The position numbers and the translations under genes were made by a program. Source: Bacteroidaceae bacterium HV4-6-C5C (GTDB lineage: Bacteria; Bacteroidota; Bacteroidia; Bacteroidales; Bacteroidaceae). From it: a DNA stretch of 64,000 nucleotides. Every line of letters begins with the position of its first letter. Within the stretch, counting starts at the first letter, position 1. This document shows positions 15,916 through 24,664 of this stretch, one piece after another. The stretch is from assembly GCA_007896885.1 (NCBI GenBank), contig VOIU01000007.1, positions 1 through 64,000 of the forward strand, given 5' to 3'. The notes beneath the pieces were generated by a model that did no database searches, was not told the DNA's origin, and saw nothing but the letters and a program-made list of their open reading frames with translations.

Positions 15916-17034
15916 GTGTTTTTTAAAGATGTAATCGGACAAGAAGCAACTAAACAGAAGTTGATACATGAGGTACAAAAAGGACGTATAGCCCATGCTC
16001 AACTTTTTTGTGGCCCATCTGGAGTAGGCAAACTTCCAATGGCTTTAGCTTATGCCCGTTACCTCTGTTGCTCAAATCGGACGGAAACAGATTCTTGCGG
16101 TGTGTGCCCATCCTGTGTAAAATGGAACAAATTGGTACATCCCGACGTTCATTTTATATACCCTATCGTAAAAAAAGGGAAAAAAGAAGTATGCGATGAT
16201 TTCATTACTGAATGGAGACACACGGTTTTAAATAATCCCTATTTTACGATTAACCAATGGCTGGATGATATTGATTCGGAAAACGGACAAGCTACAATTT
16301 ATGCAAAAGAAAGTGACGAGATTTTAAGGAAGTTGAGCCTAAAATCGAGTGAAGGAGGATATAAGATTACCCTAATATGGCTTCCCGAAAAAATGCATGT
16401 AGTATGTTCCAATAAATTGCTTAAGTTGTTGGAAGAGCCTCCCCAAAACACAATCTTCCTATTAATCTCAGAAGCGCCGGATATGCTACTACCAACAATA
16501 ATAAGCCGTACACAACGCTTTAATTTTCAAAAGATAGAAGAAGGAGATATTGTTAACGCATTGCAGAACAAGTATGGAGTGCGCCCGGAAGATAGTAAGA
16601 CACTTGCACATATTGCAAATGGTAGTTTCATTAAAGCATTAGAAACAATACATTTAAATGAAGAAAACGAGCTTTTCTTCGATCTCTTTGTAAATTTAAT
16701 GCGCCTTTCTTATCAACGTAAAGTTAGAGAGATGAAACAATGGAGCGAACAAGTTGCTGGAATGGGTAGAGAAAAGCAAAAAAGTTTCTTGGAATACTGT
16801 CAAAAGATGATTCGAGAGAACTTTATTTATAACCTGCATTGCAACAAGATGAACTATATGACTATACCTGAACAAAATTTTGCAAGTCGTTTTGCACCTT
16901 TTGTTAACGAGCGAAATGTCATTGACATTATGAACGAACTTTCTGAAGCTCAGCAACATGTTGAACAGAACGTAAACCCTAAGATGATCTTTTTTGATTT
17001 TTCACTCAAAATGATCATGTTATTGAAAAATTAA
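15916..17034 (+). CDS. holB: DNA polymerase III delta-prime subunit
   Basis: A 372-residue clamp-loader subunit. The Walker A-like loop GPSGVGKLP (residues about 33-41) and the zinc-binding cysteines (CC, CGVC, C within about 50-70) are seen, followed by the sensor region LLKLLEEPPQNTIFLLISEAPDMLLPTIISRTQ, which carries the SRT motif. It works in the DnaX complex to load the beta clamp. The start is GTG (MFFKDVIGQ), which aligns with the family N-terminus; no nearby ATG fits. It follows metF by 30 bases and precedes ricT by about 30. Confidence 0.9.
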   Translation: MFFKDVIGQEATKQKLIHEVQKGRIAHAQLFCGPSGVGKLPMALAYARYLCCSNRTETDSCGVCPSCVKWNKLVHPDVHFIYPIVKKGKKEVCDDFITEWRHTVLNNPYFTINQWLDDIDSENGQATIYAKESDEILRKLSLKSSEGGYKITLIWLPEKMHVVCSNKLLKLLEEPPQNTIFLLISEAPDMLLPTIISRTQRFNFQKIEEGDIVNALQNKYGVRPEDSKTLAHIANGSFIKALETIHLNEENELFFDLFVNLMRLSYQRKVREMKQWSEQVAGMGREKQKSFLEYCQKMIRENFIYNLHCNKMNYMTIPEQNFASRFAPFVNERNVIDIMNELSEAQQHVEQNVNPKMIFFDFSLKMIMLLKN

Positions 17035-17063
17035 AGACTTACTTAATATAAAATCGGAATAAT

Positions 17064-18410
17064 ATGGATTTTAAACTACATAATGGGAGTGGCTGTCTTT
17101 GCTGCAAAAGTTGCGGAAAGCAAGATAGACAACTCAATACATACGATTGGCTGGCAGATGTCCCTGGAAACTCAGAAGAATCTGATTTAGTTGAAGTTCA
17201 ATTCAAGAACACGCGTAAAGGATATTACCGAAACAGTAACCATGTCCCTATTGAAAAAGGGGACACTGTAGCGGTTGAAGCAACTCCAGGACATGACATT
17301 GGCATTGTAACACTCACAGGAAGACTTGTCCCTTTGCAAATGAAGAAAGCAAATATAAAATCGGAAGCCGATATTAAACGGATTTATCGTAAAGCTAAAC
17401 CCGTAGATATGGAAAAATACGATGAAGCGAAGGCCAAAGAACATGATACGATGATACGTGCCCGCCAGATAGCAGCCAATCTTAATTTAGATATGAAAAT
17501 AGGTGATGTGGAATATCAAGGTGACGGTAATAAGGCTATTTTCTACTATATAGCAGATGAGCGGGTTGACTTCAGGCAATTGATAAAGGTTTTAGCTGAA
17601 GCTTTTCGTGTACGCATTGAAATGAAACAGATCGGGGCACGTCAAGAAGCAGGACGAATAGGCGGCATAGGTCCTTGCGGCCGCGAGCTCTGTTGTGCTA
17701 CTTGGATTACGTCCTTTGTTTCCGTATCAACAAGCGCAGCTCGTTATCAGGATATATCATTAAACCCCCAAAAGTTAGCAGGTCAATGTGCTAAATTAAA
17801 GTGCTGCCTTAACTATGAGGTAGACTGCTATGTGGAAGCTCAAAAACGCCTTCCGTCAAAAGAGATCGAGCTAGAGACCAAAGATGGTTTTTTCTACTTT
17901 TTCAAAGCTGACATTCTTACAAACCAAATAACATACTCAAGCGATAAAGAGATACCAGCAAATCTGGTAACAATAAGCGGTAAGAGGGCCTTTGAAATCA
18001 TAGGTTTAAATAGAAGGGGGATAAGACCTGACAGTTTACAACATCCTGATAACTCAAAGCCAGAAACGAAAAAATCAATAGATCTGTTGGAACAAGAAAG
18101 CTTGACCCGGTTTGATAAAAGCAAAAAAGAAAGAAGTGAAGCGGAAAACAGGAACGGTAGCGGGAATAACGTAAGAAGAAAAAAGAGAAAAGGGAATAGG
18201 GCTAATTTCGAAGCTAGAACAAATTCAGAGGGAGATTCTGCAAGCACAACGTCACAGGAAAAGAAACAATCCCCCACAGTTCCCCAGACTAATAACAACA
18301 ACCAGCAGGCTCAGCAACGCCGTGACCGAAATAGGCAAAACAATAAGCCTAGACATCGCGATCAGAACAATGGAAATCAACAAGATAAGTCTACAAATAG
18401 CAACTCATAA
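17064..18410 (+). CDS. ricT: PSP1 domain protein RicT with a basic disordered tail
   Basis: A 448-residue cytoplasmic protein of the RicT/YaaT (PSP1) family, which in Bacillus forms an Fe-S complex that aids RNase Y-dependent RNA processing. An N-terminal Cys cluster (CLCCKSCGK, about 11-19) and the family's C-terminal PSP1 cysteines (GPCGRELCCATW; CAKLKCCLNYE) are seen. Residues about 335-448 are a low-complexity tail rich in Lys, Arg, Asn and Gln (NVRRKKRKGNR; QQRRDRNRQNNKPRHRD), likely to bind nucleic acid. The neighbours holB and gldH form a cluster that is familiar in Bacteroidetes. Confidence 0.9.
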   Translation: MDFKLHNGSGCLCCKSCGKQDRQLNTYDWLADVPGNSEESDLVEVQFKNTRKGYYRNSNHVPIEKGDTVAVEATPGHDIGIVTLTGRLVPLQMKKANIKSEADIKRIYRKAKPVDMEKYDEAKAKEHDTMIRARQIAANLNLDMKIGDVEYQGDGNKAIFYYIADERVDFRQLIKVLAEAFRVRIEMKQIGARQEAGRIGGIGPCGRELCCATWITSFVSVSTSAARYQDISLNPQKLAGQCAKLKCCLNYEVDCYVEAQKRLPSKEIELETKDGFFYFFKADILTNQITYSSDKEIPANLVTISGKRAFEIIGLNRRGIRPDSLQHPDNSKPETKKSIDLLEQESLTRFDKSKKERSEAENRNGSGNNVRRKKRKGNRANFEARTNSEGDSASTTSQEKKQSPTVPQTNNNNQQAQQRRDRNRQNNKPRHRDQNNGNQQDKSTNSNS

Positions 18411-18426
18411 GCTTTTGAAGCCCGAT

Positions 18427-18909
18427 ATGATAAAAATTTCGAAGTATTATTGGCTGATAAGTTTTATATGCATCATAATATCTGTCGCAAGTATATTTCA
18501 TTCTTGCGACAGACATACTGTTTATCATATTGCCAAGTCTTTGCCTGAAAAAGGCTGGAATAAACAAGATACCTTGTACTTCGTAAAAACGATGAGCGAT
18601 TCATTTAAAATATATGAATTGTCTATAGATATCAGAAGTAAGAGTGATTTCCCTTACCGTAACCTTCCCATCTTATTCAGTTGCCGATTACCTGATAAAA
18701 GCTTTATTAGAGATACTATAAACGTAGCACTGAGTGACCCCAAAGGTAACTGGCTGGGAAAAGGATGGGGTGGATTATACCAACTCTCGCACACCGTGGG
18801 TCACCTTCAAATGAAGAAGCCTGGTATTTATGTCTTTAAAATAGCATATTTGCTTCCGGATAAAAAAATATCGGGTATAAGCGATATTGGTATTAGACTA
18901 CAAAAATAA
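18427..18909 (+). CDS. gldH: Gliding-motility type lipoprotein GldH
   Basis: A 160-residue outer-membrane lipoprotein resembling GldH. The signal peptide spans about residues 8-26 and the lipobox ends HSC (Cys 27). Conserved-looking parts are LPEKGWNKQDTLYF, FPYRNLPILFSC and the C-terminal ISDIGIRLQK. In Flavobacterium GldH is needed for gliding, while Bacteroides do not glide, so the role here is probably in cell-envelope assembly and remains unknown. The frame extends upstream into ricT, but the ATG at 18427, 17 bases after the ricT stop, gives the proper signal peptide. It converges on rodA with only 6 bases between stops. Confidence 0.85.
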   Translation: MIKISKYYWLISFICIIISVASIFHSCDRHTVYHIAKSLPEKGWNKQDTLYFVKTMSDSFKIYELSIDIRSKSDFPYRNLPILFSCRLPDKSFIRDTINVALSDPKGNWLGKGWGGLYQLSHTVGHLQMKKPGIYVFKIAYLLPDKKISGISDIGIRLQK

Positions 18910-18915
18910 CTTTTA

Positions 18916-20376
18916 TTATACAAAGCGCTTTTTACGTCCGGCATCTATACGTAAGAAAATAAAAAGAAGGATAGTAAATCCCCACAAGGAAGAACCTCCA
19001 TAGCTAAAGAATGGTAAAGGAATACCTATTACAGGAGTTAGCCCTAAAACCATTCCAACATTTATAAATAGATGGAATAAGAAAATGCCGACAACGGAAT
19101 AACCGTATACTCTTCCAAACGTGGAGTTTTGTCTCTCAGACAAAACCACTAAACGTAGGATTAGCACTAAAAAAAGCAAAAGTACCGCTGATGAGCCTAT
19201 AAAACCTTCCTCTTCACCTACAGTACAAAAAATAAAGTCAGTATCCTGCTCGGGAACATATTTTAGTTTTGTTTGGGTACCATTCAAAAAGCCTTTCCCG
19301 GTAAGCCCCCCGGAGCCTATCGCTATTTTCGACTGATTCACATTATATCCCGCACCAGTCAAATCATCTTCCATTCCCAAAACGACCTTAATACGTACTT
19401 GCTGATGAGGTTCCAAGACCTTATTAAACACATAATCGCTGGAATAAAGGAAAGCGATGGATCCAACAGCAAACATCCCTATAAGAAAATAAGCAATTTG
19501 CCTTTCACTTAGCGATAAGAAGAAAAGATATCCTATTGTTAATATACATAAAGCCAATTGCACCCAAACAATGTTAAAAGGCACGAGATATCTGGATATT
19601 AAGTATGCTATCAACAATGAGCCGACAGTCACACATAATATGTTACGCATTGGTTCCCATTTTCTTTTGTAAACCCATACCATTCCAGCCTCGAATAGGA
19701 GAATCATAGAAAGCACAGAGAATGAACCAATCGGCGCTAATGTACCTTCTAGAAAATTACCATTAAAGCGAATACCAACTACAAAGTATACTACAGCACA
19801 AACCCCTGAAAATAGGACTACCCCCGGTAAGCCCTCCCTATATAATACCATAAAGAAAATGAGGTAAACTAACGCTGATCCCGTTTCCCGTTGCATAATG
19901 ATTAATCCCATCGGGAACAAAAAGAGCGATATCACAGCTAGAGTATTTCTCCAATTTCCCGATATGAAAGAATAGGTATTCATATATTTGGCTAGGGCCA
20001 AAGCCGTTGCAAATTTAGCAAATTCAGCAGGCTGTAAACTAACCGGTCCCATAACCAACCATGATCTTGATCCCTTTGTATCAGGTGCTATAAAGATTGT
20101 GACTATAAGTAATGCAATAAGCGCTGCATAAATCAAATAACCAAAGATATCATATAGACTATCTTCAAGCATTAACAGCACAAATCCAAGTCCAAACGAA
20201 CAAATAATCCAAGCCATCTGTTTACCGGCACGAGTCGAAAAGTCCCAAAACTCATGAGTTTGATAATCATAACTGGCTCCGCAAACGCTAAACCAACCGA
20301 ATATAATCAAGATTAAATAGACACAGATTGTGACCCAATCTAATGACTTCCAGATGCTATCTTTCCTCGTTACCAT
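18916..20376 (-). CDS. rodA: Peptidoglycan glycosyltransferase RodA (SEDS)
   Basis: A 486-residue polytopic inner-membrane SEDS protein that polymerises lipid II during cell elongation with its partner PBP2. It has about ten or more hydrophobic segments. The SEDS signatures include SWLVMGPVSLQPAEFAKF, QRETGSALVYLIF and the C-terminal GEEEGFIGSSAVLLLF and IPLPFFSYGGSSLWG. It is longer than the E. coli protein because of an extra membrane region in the middle, as is usual in Bacteroides. The ATG at 20376 is preferred over the upstream TTG and overlaps the end of mrdA by 20 bases. Confidence 0.95.
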   Translation of the reverse strand: MVTRKDSIWKSLDWVTICVYLILIIFGWFSVCGASYDYQTHEFWDFSTRAGKQMAWIICSFGLGFVLLMLEDSLYDIFGYLIYAALIALLIVTIFIAPDTKGSRSWLVMGPVSLQPAEFAKFATALALAKYMNTYSFISGNWRNTLAVISLFLFPMGLIIMQRETGSALVYLIFFMVLYREGLPGVVLFSGVCAVVYFVVGIRFNGNFLEGTLAPIGSFSVLSMILLFEAGMVWVYKRKWEPMRNILCVTVGSLLIAYLISRYLVPFNIVWVQLALCILTIGYLFFLSLSERQIAYFLIGMFAVGSIAFLYSSDYVFNKVLEPHQQVRIKVVLGMEDDLTGAGYNVNQSKIAIGSGGLTGKGFLNGTQTKLKYVPEQDTDFIFCTVGEEEGFIGSSAVLLLFLVLILRLVVLSERQNSTFGRVYGYSVVGIFLFHLFINVGMVLGLTPVIGIPLPFFSYGGSSLWGFTILLFIFLRIDAGRKKRFV

Positions 20377-22222
20377 AAGCAATTACCTTATTACTAAATT
20401 CTTCAGCTAAAGCTTCATTGGCAGGTGAAAGTTTGCCTTTCAAATACTGTTCCATCATCAAAGCTCCGATAGGCACACCATATGCTGCTCCCCATCCGCC
20501 ATTTTCGACGTAAACCGCAATAGCAATACGAGGCTTTTTCATAGGTGCAAAGCCAATAAAGGCAGAATGGTCATGCCCACGATTCTGAGCAGTACCTGTT
20601 TTTCCACAAACTTCTATATCAGGCAAAATAGTATTGGCAATGCGGCAAGTTGCTCCGCCTGGTCCTCCAGTAACTGCTGCTCTCATTCCTCTGACCACAT
20701 CATCATAATATTTCCTATCAATATCAGTATACCGACGGTTCCGATATAAACTATCCAAAGGAGATCCCTGGACTGTCTTAACAGCATGAGGAGCTATATA
20801 AAAGCCACGATTAGCTATTGTTGCTGCCAAATTAGCCATTTGTAAAGGGGTACTCAACACCTCTCCCTGACCAATGCCAATACTTATGACAGTAAGCCCA
20901 TTCCATGATCCTCTATAGGCTTTATCATAAAAATTAGCATTGGGAATAAGTCCGCGCTTTTCTCCTGGTAAATCGACCCCTAATTTATATCCAAAGCCTT
21001 GAGAGACCATATGATTTTTCCAAACAGTAATTGCATTCTGAGGAGATCCATATTTTTTATCTCCGAACATATGGTAAAGTCCCCAGCAAAAATAAGCATT
21101 ACAAGAAGTGGCTATTGCAGGGATTAAAGACAAAGGAGAAGGATGAGAGTGACAACCAACTCTGAGTCCTCTATAAATAAAACCGTGATAACAAGGAAAA
21201 GAAGTTGTAGGCTGAATTATTCCTTCCTGTAAGAATGTCAAGGCTTGTGTTGTCTTAAACGTAGAACCCGGGGGATAAACACCCATAATTGCACGGTTAA
21301 GCAAAGGTTTTTGCTTATCCATTTGCAACATCCGATGGTTCTGCCCTCTTGTTCTACCAATCAACATGTGCGGATCAAATGTCGGAGAAGATACCAAGCA
21401 AAGTATCTCACCAGTCTCGGGCTCAATTGCGACAATAGCCCCAATCTTATTCTTCATCAGTTTCTCGCCGAGAGCTTGCAGATCAATATCTATGCCCAAA
21501 GTCAAGTTTCTTCCCGGAATGGCTGCACGGTCAAGCTTTCCGCCCATATAATGGCCTTGAATTCGTCCGTGAGCATCTCTAAGCAATATTTCAACGCCTT
21601 TTTGTCCACGCAAATAATTCTCAAAAGATTTTTCTATCCCTTGTTTCCCTATATAATCACCTCTAACATAATAGTCATCATTCTCTATATCTCTAGCCGA
21701 CACCTCGCCAATATCACCAAGAACATGAGCACCAACATTATAAGTGTATTGTCTGATTGTACGCCGTTGTATGTAGAAGCCTGGGAATTTAAATAACTTT
21801 TCCTGAAACACACCACATTCTTCTGCTGATAACTGAGTCATAAAAACCTGATGCGTGTATGGAGAATATCCCGGATTAATCCTTCGATTCTTCACATCGT
21901 CCATACGTTTTAAGAACTGCTCTTTAGTTATGTTAAGGGTACTACAAAAGTCCAAAGTGTCGAGAGTTGAAATCTCGCGAGGAATGAAAGTGATGTCGTA
22001 TGACGGTTGATTATAAACCAAGAGTCTGCCCTTCCGATCATATATAGAGCCTCTGGCAGGATATTGTAATTTATTAAGGAAAGCATTACTATCAGCATTC
22101 TTTTTGTAAGTATCAGTCATTATCTGTAATACAAAAAGACGTGTGATATAAATGAGGACAATCGCAATTGCTACTCCGCTAATCACCAATTTTCGTTTCT
22201 CAAGCGTATAATCTTTGGGCAT
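20357..22222 (-). CDS. mrdA: Penicillin-binding protein 2
   Basis: A 621-residue class B PBP, the transpeptidase of the elongasome. A single N-terminal membrane anchor (about residues 11-32) is followed by the pedestal domain and then the catalytic domain. Its three motifs are intact: SxxK in PPGSTFKTTQ, SxN in ATSCNAYF, and KTG in CGKTGTAQNRG. It acts in the periplasm with RodA, whose gene overlaps its 3' end. The order mreB-mreC-mreD-mrdA-rodA points to a single rod-shape operon. Confidence 0.96.
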   Translation of the reverse strand: MPKDYTLEKRKLVISGVAIAIVLIYITRLFVLQIMTDTYKKNADSNAFLNKLQYPARGSIYDRKGRLLVYNQPSYDITFIPREISTLDTLDFCSTLNITKEQFLKRMDDVKNRRINPGYSPYTHQVFMTQLSAEECGVFQEKLFKFPGFYIQRRTIRQYTYNVGAHVLGDIGEVSARDIENDDYYVRGDYIGKQGIEKSFENYLRGQKGVEILLRDAHGRIQGHYMGGKLDRAAIPGRNLTLGIDIDLQALGEKLMKNKIGAIVAIEPETGEILCLVSSPTFDPHMLIGRTRGQNHRMLQMDKQKPLLNRAIMGVYPPGSTFKTTQALTFLQEGIIQPTTSFPCYHGFIYRGLRVGCHSHPSPLSLIPAIATSCNAYFCWGLYHMFGDKKYGSPQNAITVWKNHMVSQGFGYKLGVDLPGEKRGLIPNANFYDKAYRGSWNGLTVISIGIGQGEVLSTPLQMANLAATIANRGFYIAPHAVKTVQGSPLDSLYRNRRYTDIDRKYYDDVVRGMRAAVTGGPGGATCRIANTILPDIEVCGKTGTAQNRGHDHSAFIGFAPMKKPRIAIAVYVENGGWGAAYGVPIGALMMEQYLKGKLSPANEALAEEFSNKVIAYGNEER

Positions 22223-22223
22223 T

Positions 22224-22724
22224 TTATTTTTTATTCATTCCCTCTAAAGCCAATATACAAATCACAGTTAATGAAGAAGATGCCACTATTTTAAGTAACA
22301 GAGCTCCCCAATGGACAAAAGAGAAATACTCTATGGACAGTAATATTGCATGATGTACAAATACACTAACAATAAGAAACTTTAAAAAAGGGGAAAAGCC
22401 CATGGATGCTATCGAAGGTACAATATTATCTAAAGTATCACGTGGTGCAAAAAGCCGTAAAAAGAACGGGCGTAAAAAGGCAATTGTAACAGCAGCAACT
22501 GCATTCATCCCCGGAGTATCAGAAAAAACATCTATTAATAGAGCTAAGCAAAAAGCCCATAACATTACGGTATTTCTGGATATATCCGATTCGAATTTAA
22601 GAATAAGATATATATATAAAAAAGGAGTAGCATATCCAGCAATATGTATATTATTTAATATCAGCACCTGCAAAAGCATTAAGCCGACAAACCATCCCGC
22701 TTTACGTAAATAACTTATTATCAT
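22224..22724 (-). CDS. mreD: Rod shape-determining protein MreD
   Basis: A 166-residue inner-membrane protein with four to five hydrophobic segments (for example VGLMLLQVLILNNIHI and AFCLALLIDVFSDTPGMNA). The LLIDVFSDTPG segment matches the conserved MreD loop. It bridges MreC and the cytoplasmic MreB filaments. Spacing to mreC is 2 bases and to mrdA 1 base, so translation is tightly coupled. Confidence 0.93.
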   Translation of the reverse strand: MIISYLRKAGWFVGLMLLQVLILNNIHIAGYATPFLYIYLILKFESDISRNTVMLWAFCLALLIDVFSDTPGMNAVAAVTIAFLRPFFLRLFAPRDTLDNIVPSIASMGFSPFLKFLIVSVFVHHAILLSIEYFSFVHWGALLLKIVASSSLTVICILALEGMNKK

Positions 22725-22726
22725 AT

Positions 22727-23569
22727 TTACTCCTTTATGCTCTGTTCCAGAACCTTTTGTTCACTTTGCTTATTTCGTGCAATAATACGCACATCACTCA
22801 ACTTCCCAAAATCTGTGGCGAGCTTTATTTTTAACAAGTATGAAAGACCATCATGCGAGTCAGACATATCATCTATAGTTCCCACCATAATACCTTCCGG
22901 GAAAACAGTCGAATATCCGCTGGTAACTAGGGTGTCACCCAAATTAAATTCAGCATGTCTGGGCAAATCCTTTAAATAGGCATAGCGAGAATCACCGTTC
23001 TCCCATTTCAAATAGCCAAAATAATCACTTCCCACAATTTTACAGCTTATGCTCGATTTACTATTAAGCAAAGGAAGTACAATAGAATAATTCGGAGATG
23101 TCTTATAAACAATCCCAACAACCCCATTTGCGTCAACAACACCCATTTCAGAACTAATGCCATCTTTAGCCCCCTTATCCAAAGTTATATAGTTATCTGG
23201 AAGATTAACGCTGTTTTTTATGACGCTTGCCTTATATATCCGGATGTCGGTAACCGGTACACGTTGTAAGCTAACCAAGCTCAACGAGTCCACTCCTTTC
23301 TCTTTCAATACTTTTTGCAGAGAAGCTATTCGTTCTTCCAACCACAAGTTCCGATCAAGCAAATCTTCATTAACTGATTTCAGATGAAAATAGGACGTGA
23401 CACTTCCCGAAATCTCATAAACTTTTCCTGCGACGTCATTAGCAGAAGTGAAAAAGACACTCTGCTGATAATTGTTATAACGGAACAATAAAACAAAACT
23501 GGCTGCCTCTAATAGTAAGAAGAGGAACCAGTAATTGTATTTAATGAGAAAGTTCAGTAAATTTCGCAT
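22727..23569 (-). CDS. mreC: Rod shape-determining protein MreC
   Basis: A 280-residue bitopic protein. One N-terminal membrane helix (YNYWFLFLLLEAASFVLLF) is followed by a coiled-coil stretch (about 70-95) and the beta-rich periplasmic domain with NYITLDKGAKDGISSEMGVV and TVFPEGIMVGTI. It scaffolds the elongasome outside the membrane. It sits 9 bases after mreB. Confidence 0.95.
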   Translation of the reverse strand: MRNLLNFLIKYNYWFLFLLLEAASFVLLFRYNNYQQSVFFTSANDVAGKVYEISGSVTSYFHLKSVNEDLLDRNLWLEERIASLQKVLKEKGVDSLSLVSLQRVPVTDIRIYKASVIKNSVNLPDNYITLDKGAKDGISSEMGVVDANGVVGIVYKTSPNYSIVLPLLNSKSSISCKIVGSDYFGYLKWENGDSRYAYLKDLPRHAEFNLGDTLVTSGYSTVFPEGIMVGTIDDMSDSHDGLSYLLKIKLATDFGKLSDVRIIARNKQSEQKVLEQSIKE

Positions 23570-23578
23570 AAACGTTTA

Positions 23579-24601
23579 TTACCTCATCAAGAACGAGAAT
23601 CGATCCACATTTTTCAGCGCTACACCAGTACCTTTAGCCACAGCATGCAACGGATCTTCTGCAATATGGAATGGAATATTAATTTTATCAGTCAGACGCT
23701 TATCCAAGCCACGAAGCAAAGCACCACCACCGGCCAAATAAATGCCGTTATGTACAATATCAGCATAAAGTTCGGGAGGAGTATTCTCTAACGCACTTAA
23801 AATTGCGGTTTCAATCTTAGAAATAGATTTTTCCAAGCAATGAGCCACCTCTTGATAGCACACAGGAACTTCCATTGGCAATGCCGTAATACGGTTAGGA
23901 CCATGAACAATATAGTCGTCAGGAGCATCTTCACCTAATTCAGTCAGAGCAGCACCTGCATTTATCTTAATACGTTCAGCCATGCGCTCACTCACTTTTA
24001 CATTGTGTTGACGGCTCATATATTCCTGAATATCTGCAGTCAAATCGTCACCAGCTATACGAATGGAATTATTAGAAACGATGCCACCTAAAGATATTAC
24101 AGCGATTTCAGTTGAGCCACCACCTATATCAACAATCATGTTGCCTTCAGGAGCTTCAACATCTATACCTATACCAATAGCAGCTGCCATCGGTTCAAAT
24201 ATTAAATATACGTCACGTCCTCCAGCATGTTCCGCAGAATCACGTACTGCTCTGAGTTCAACTTCGGTACTGCCCGATGGCACCCCGATTACCATTCGCA
24301 AAGACGGAGAAAAAAGATGATTACGTGTGTTCACCATCTTTATTAATCCACGTATCATTTGTTCACAAGCATAGAAGTCTGCTATAACCCCATCACGCAA
24401 AGGACGGATAGTGCGTATGTTTTCATGAGTTTTTTCATGCATCATTTTAGCCTTTTCGCCTACAGCAATCATCTTGTCTGTACGACGATCAAGAGCAACC
24501 ACAGAAGGTTCATCCACAACAATCTTACCATTGGTGGTAATAATTGTATTAGCGGTACCCAAATCCATTGCAATCTCTTGCGTAAAAGAAAATAATCCCA
24601 T
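23579..24601 (-). CDS. mreB: Rod shape-determining protein MreB
   Basis: A 340-residue bacterial actin. The phosphate-1 loop is AMDLGTANTIITTNGKIV, phosphate-2 is MIVDIGGGSTEIAVIS, and the adenosine motif is GIYLAGGGALLRGLD. It forms membrane-associated filaments that guide RodA/PBP2. The ATG at 24601 (MGLFSFTQEIAMDLG) matches the family; the frame opens three codons earlier. The stop of purH is 63 bases upstream, and no strong promoter is seen in between, so mreB may be co-transcribed with purH. Confidence 0.96.
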   Translation of the reverse strand: MGLFSFTQEIAMDLGTANTIITTNGKIVVDEPSVVALDRRTDKMIAVGEKAKMMHEKTHENIRTIRPLRDGVIADFYACEQMIRGLIKMVNTRNHLFSPSLRMVIGVPSGSTEVELRAVRDSAEHAGGRDVYLIFEPMAAAIGIGIDVEAPEGNMIVDIGGGSTEIAVISLGGIVSNNSIRIAGDDLTADIQEYMSRQHNVKVSERMAERIKINAGAALTELGEDAPDDYIVHGPNRITALPMEVPVCYQEVAHCLEKSISKIETAILSALENTPPELYADIVHNGIYLAGGGALLRGLDKRLTDKINIPFHIAEDPLHAVAKGTGVALKNVDRFSFLMR

Positions 24602-24664
24602 AATTATCAAATTTATTTTTTTTATTTTACAGGGAAAAAATAACCTTCAGTTTATTCAATCTAT

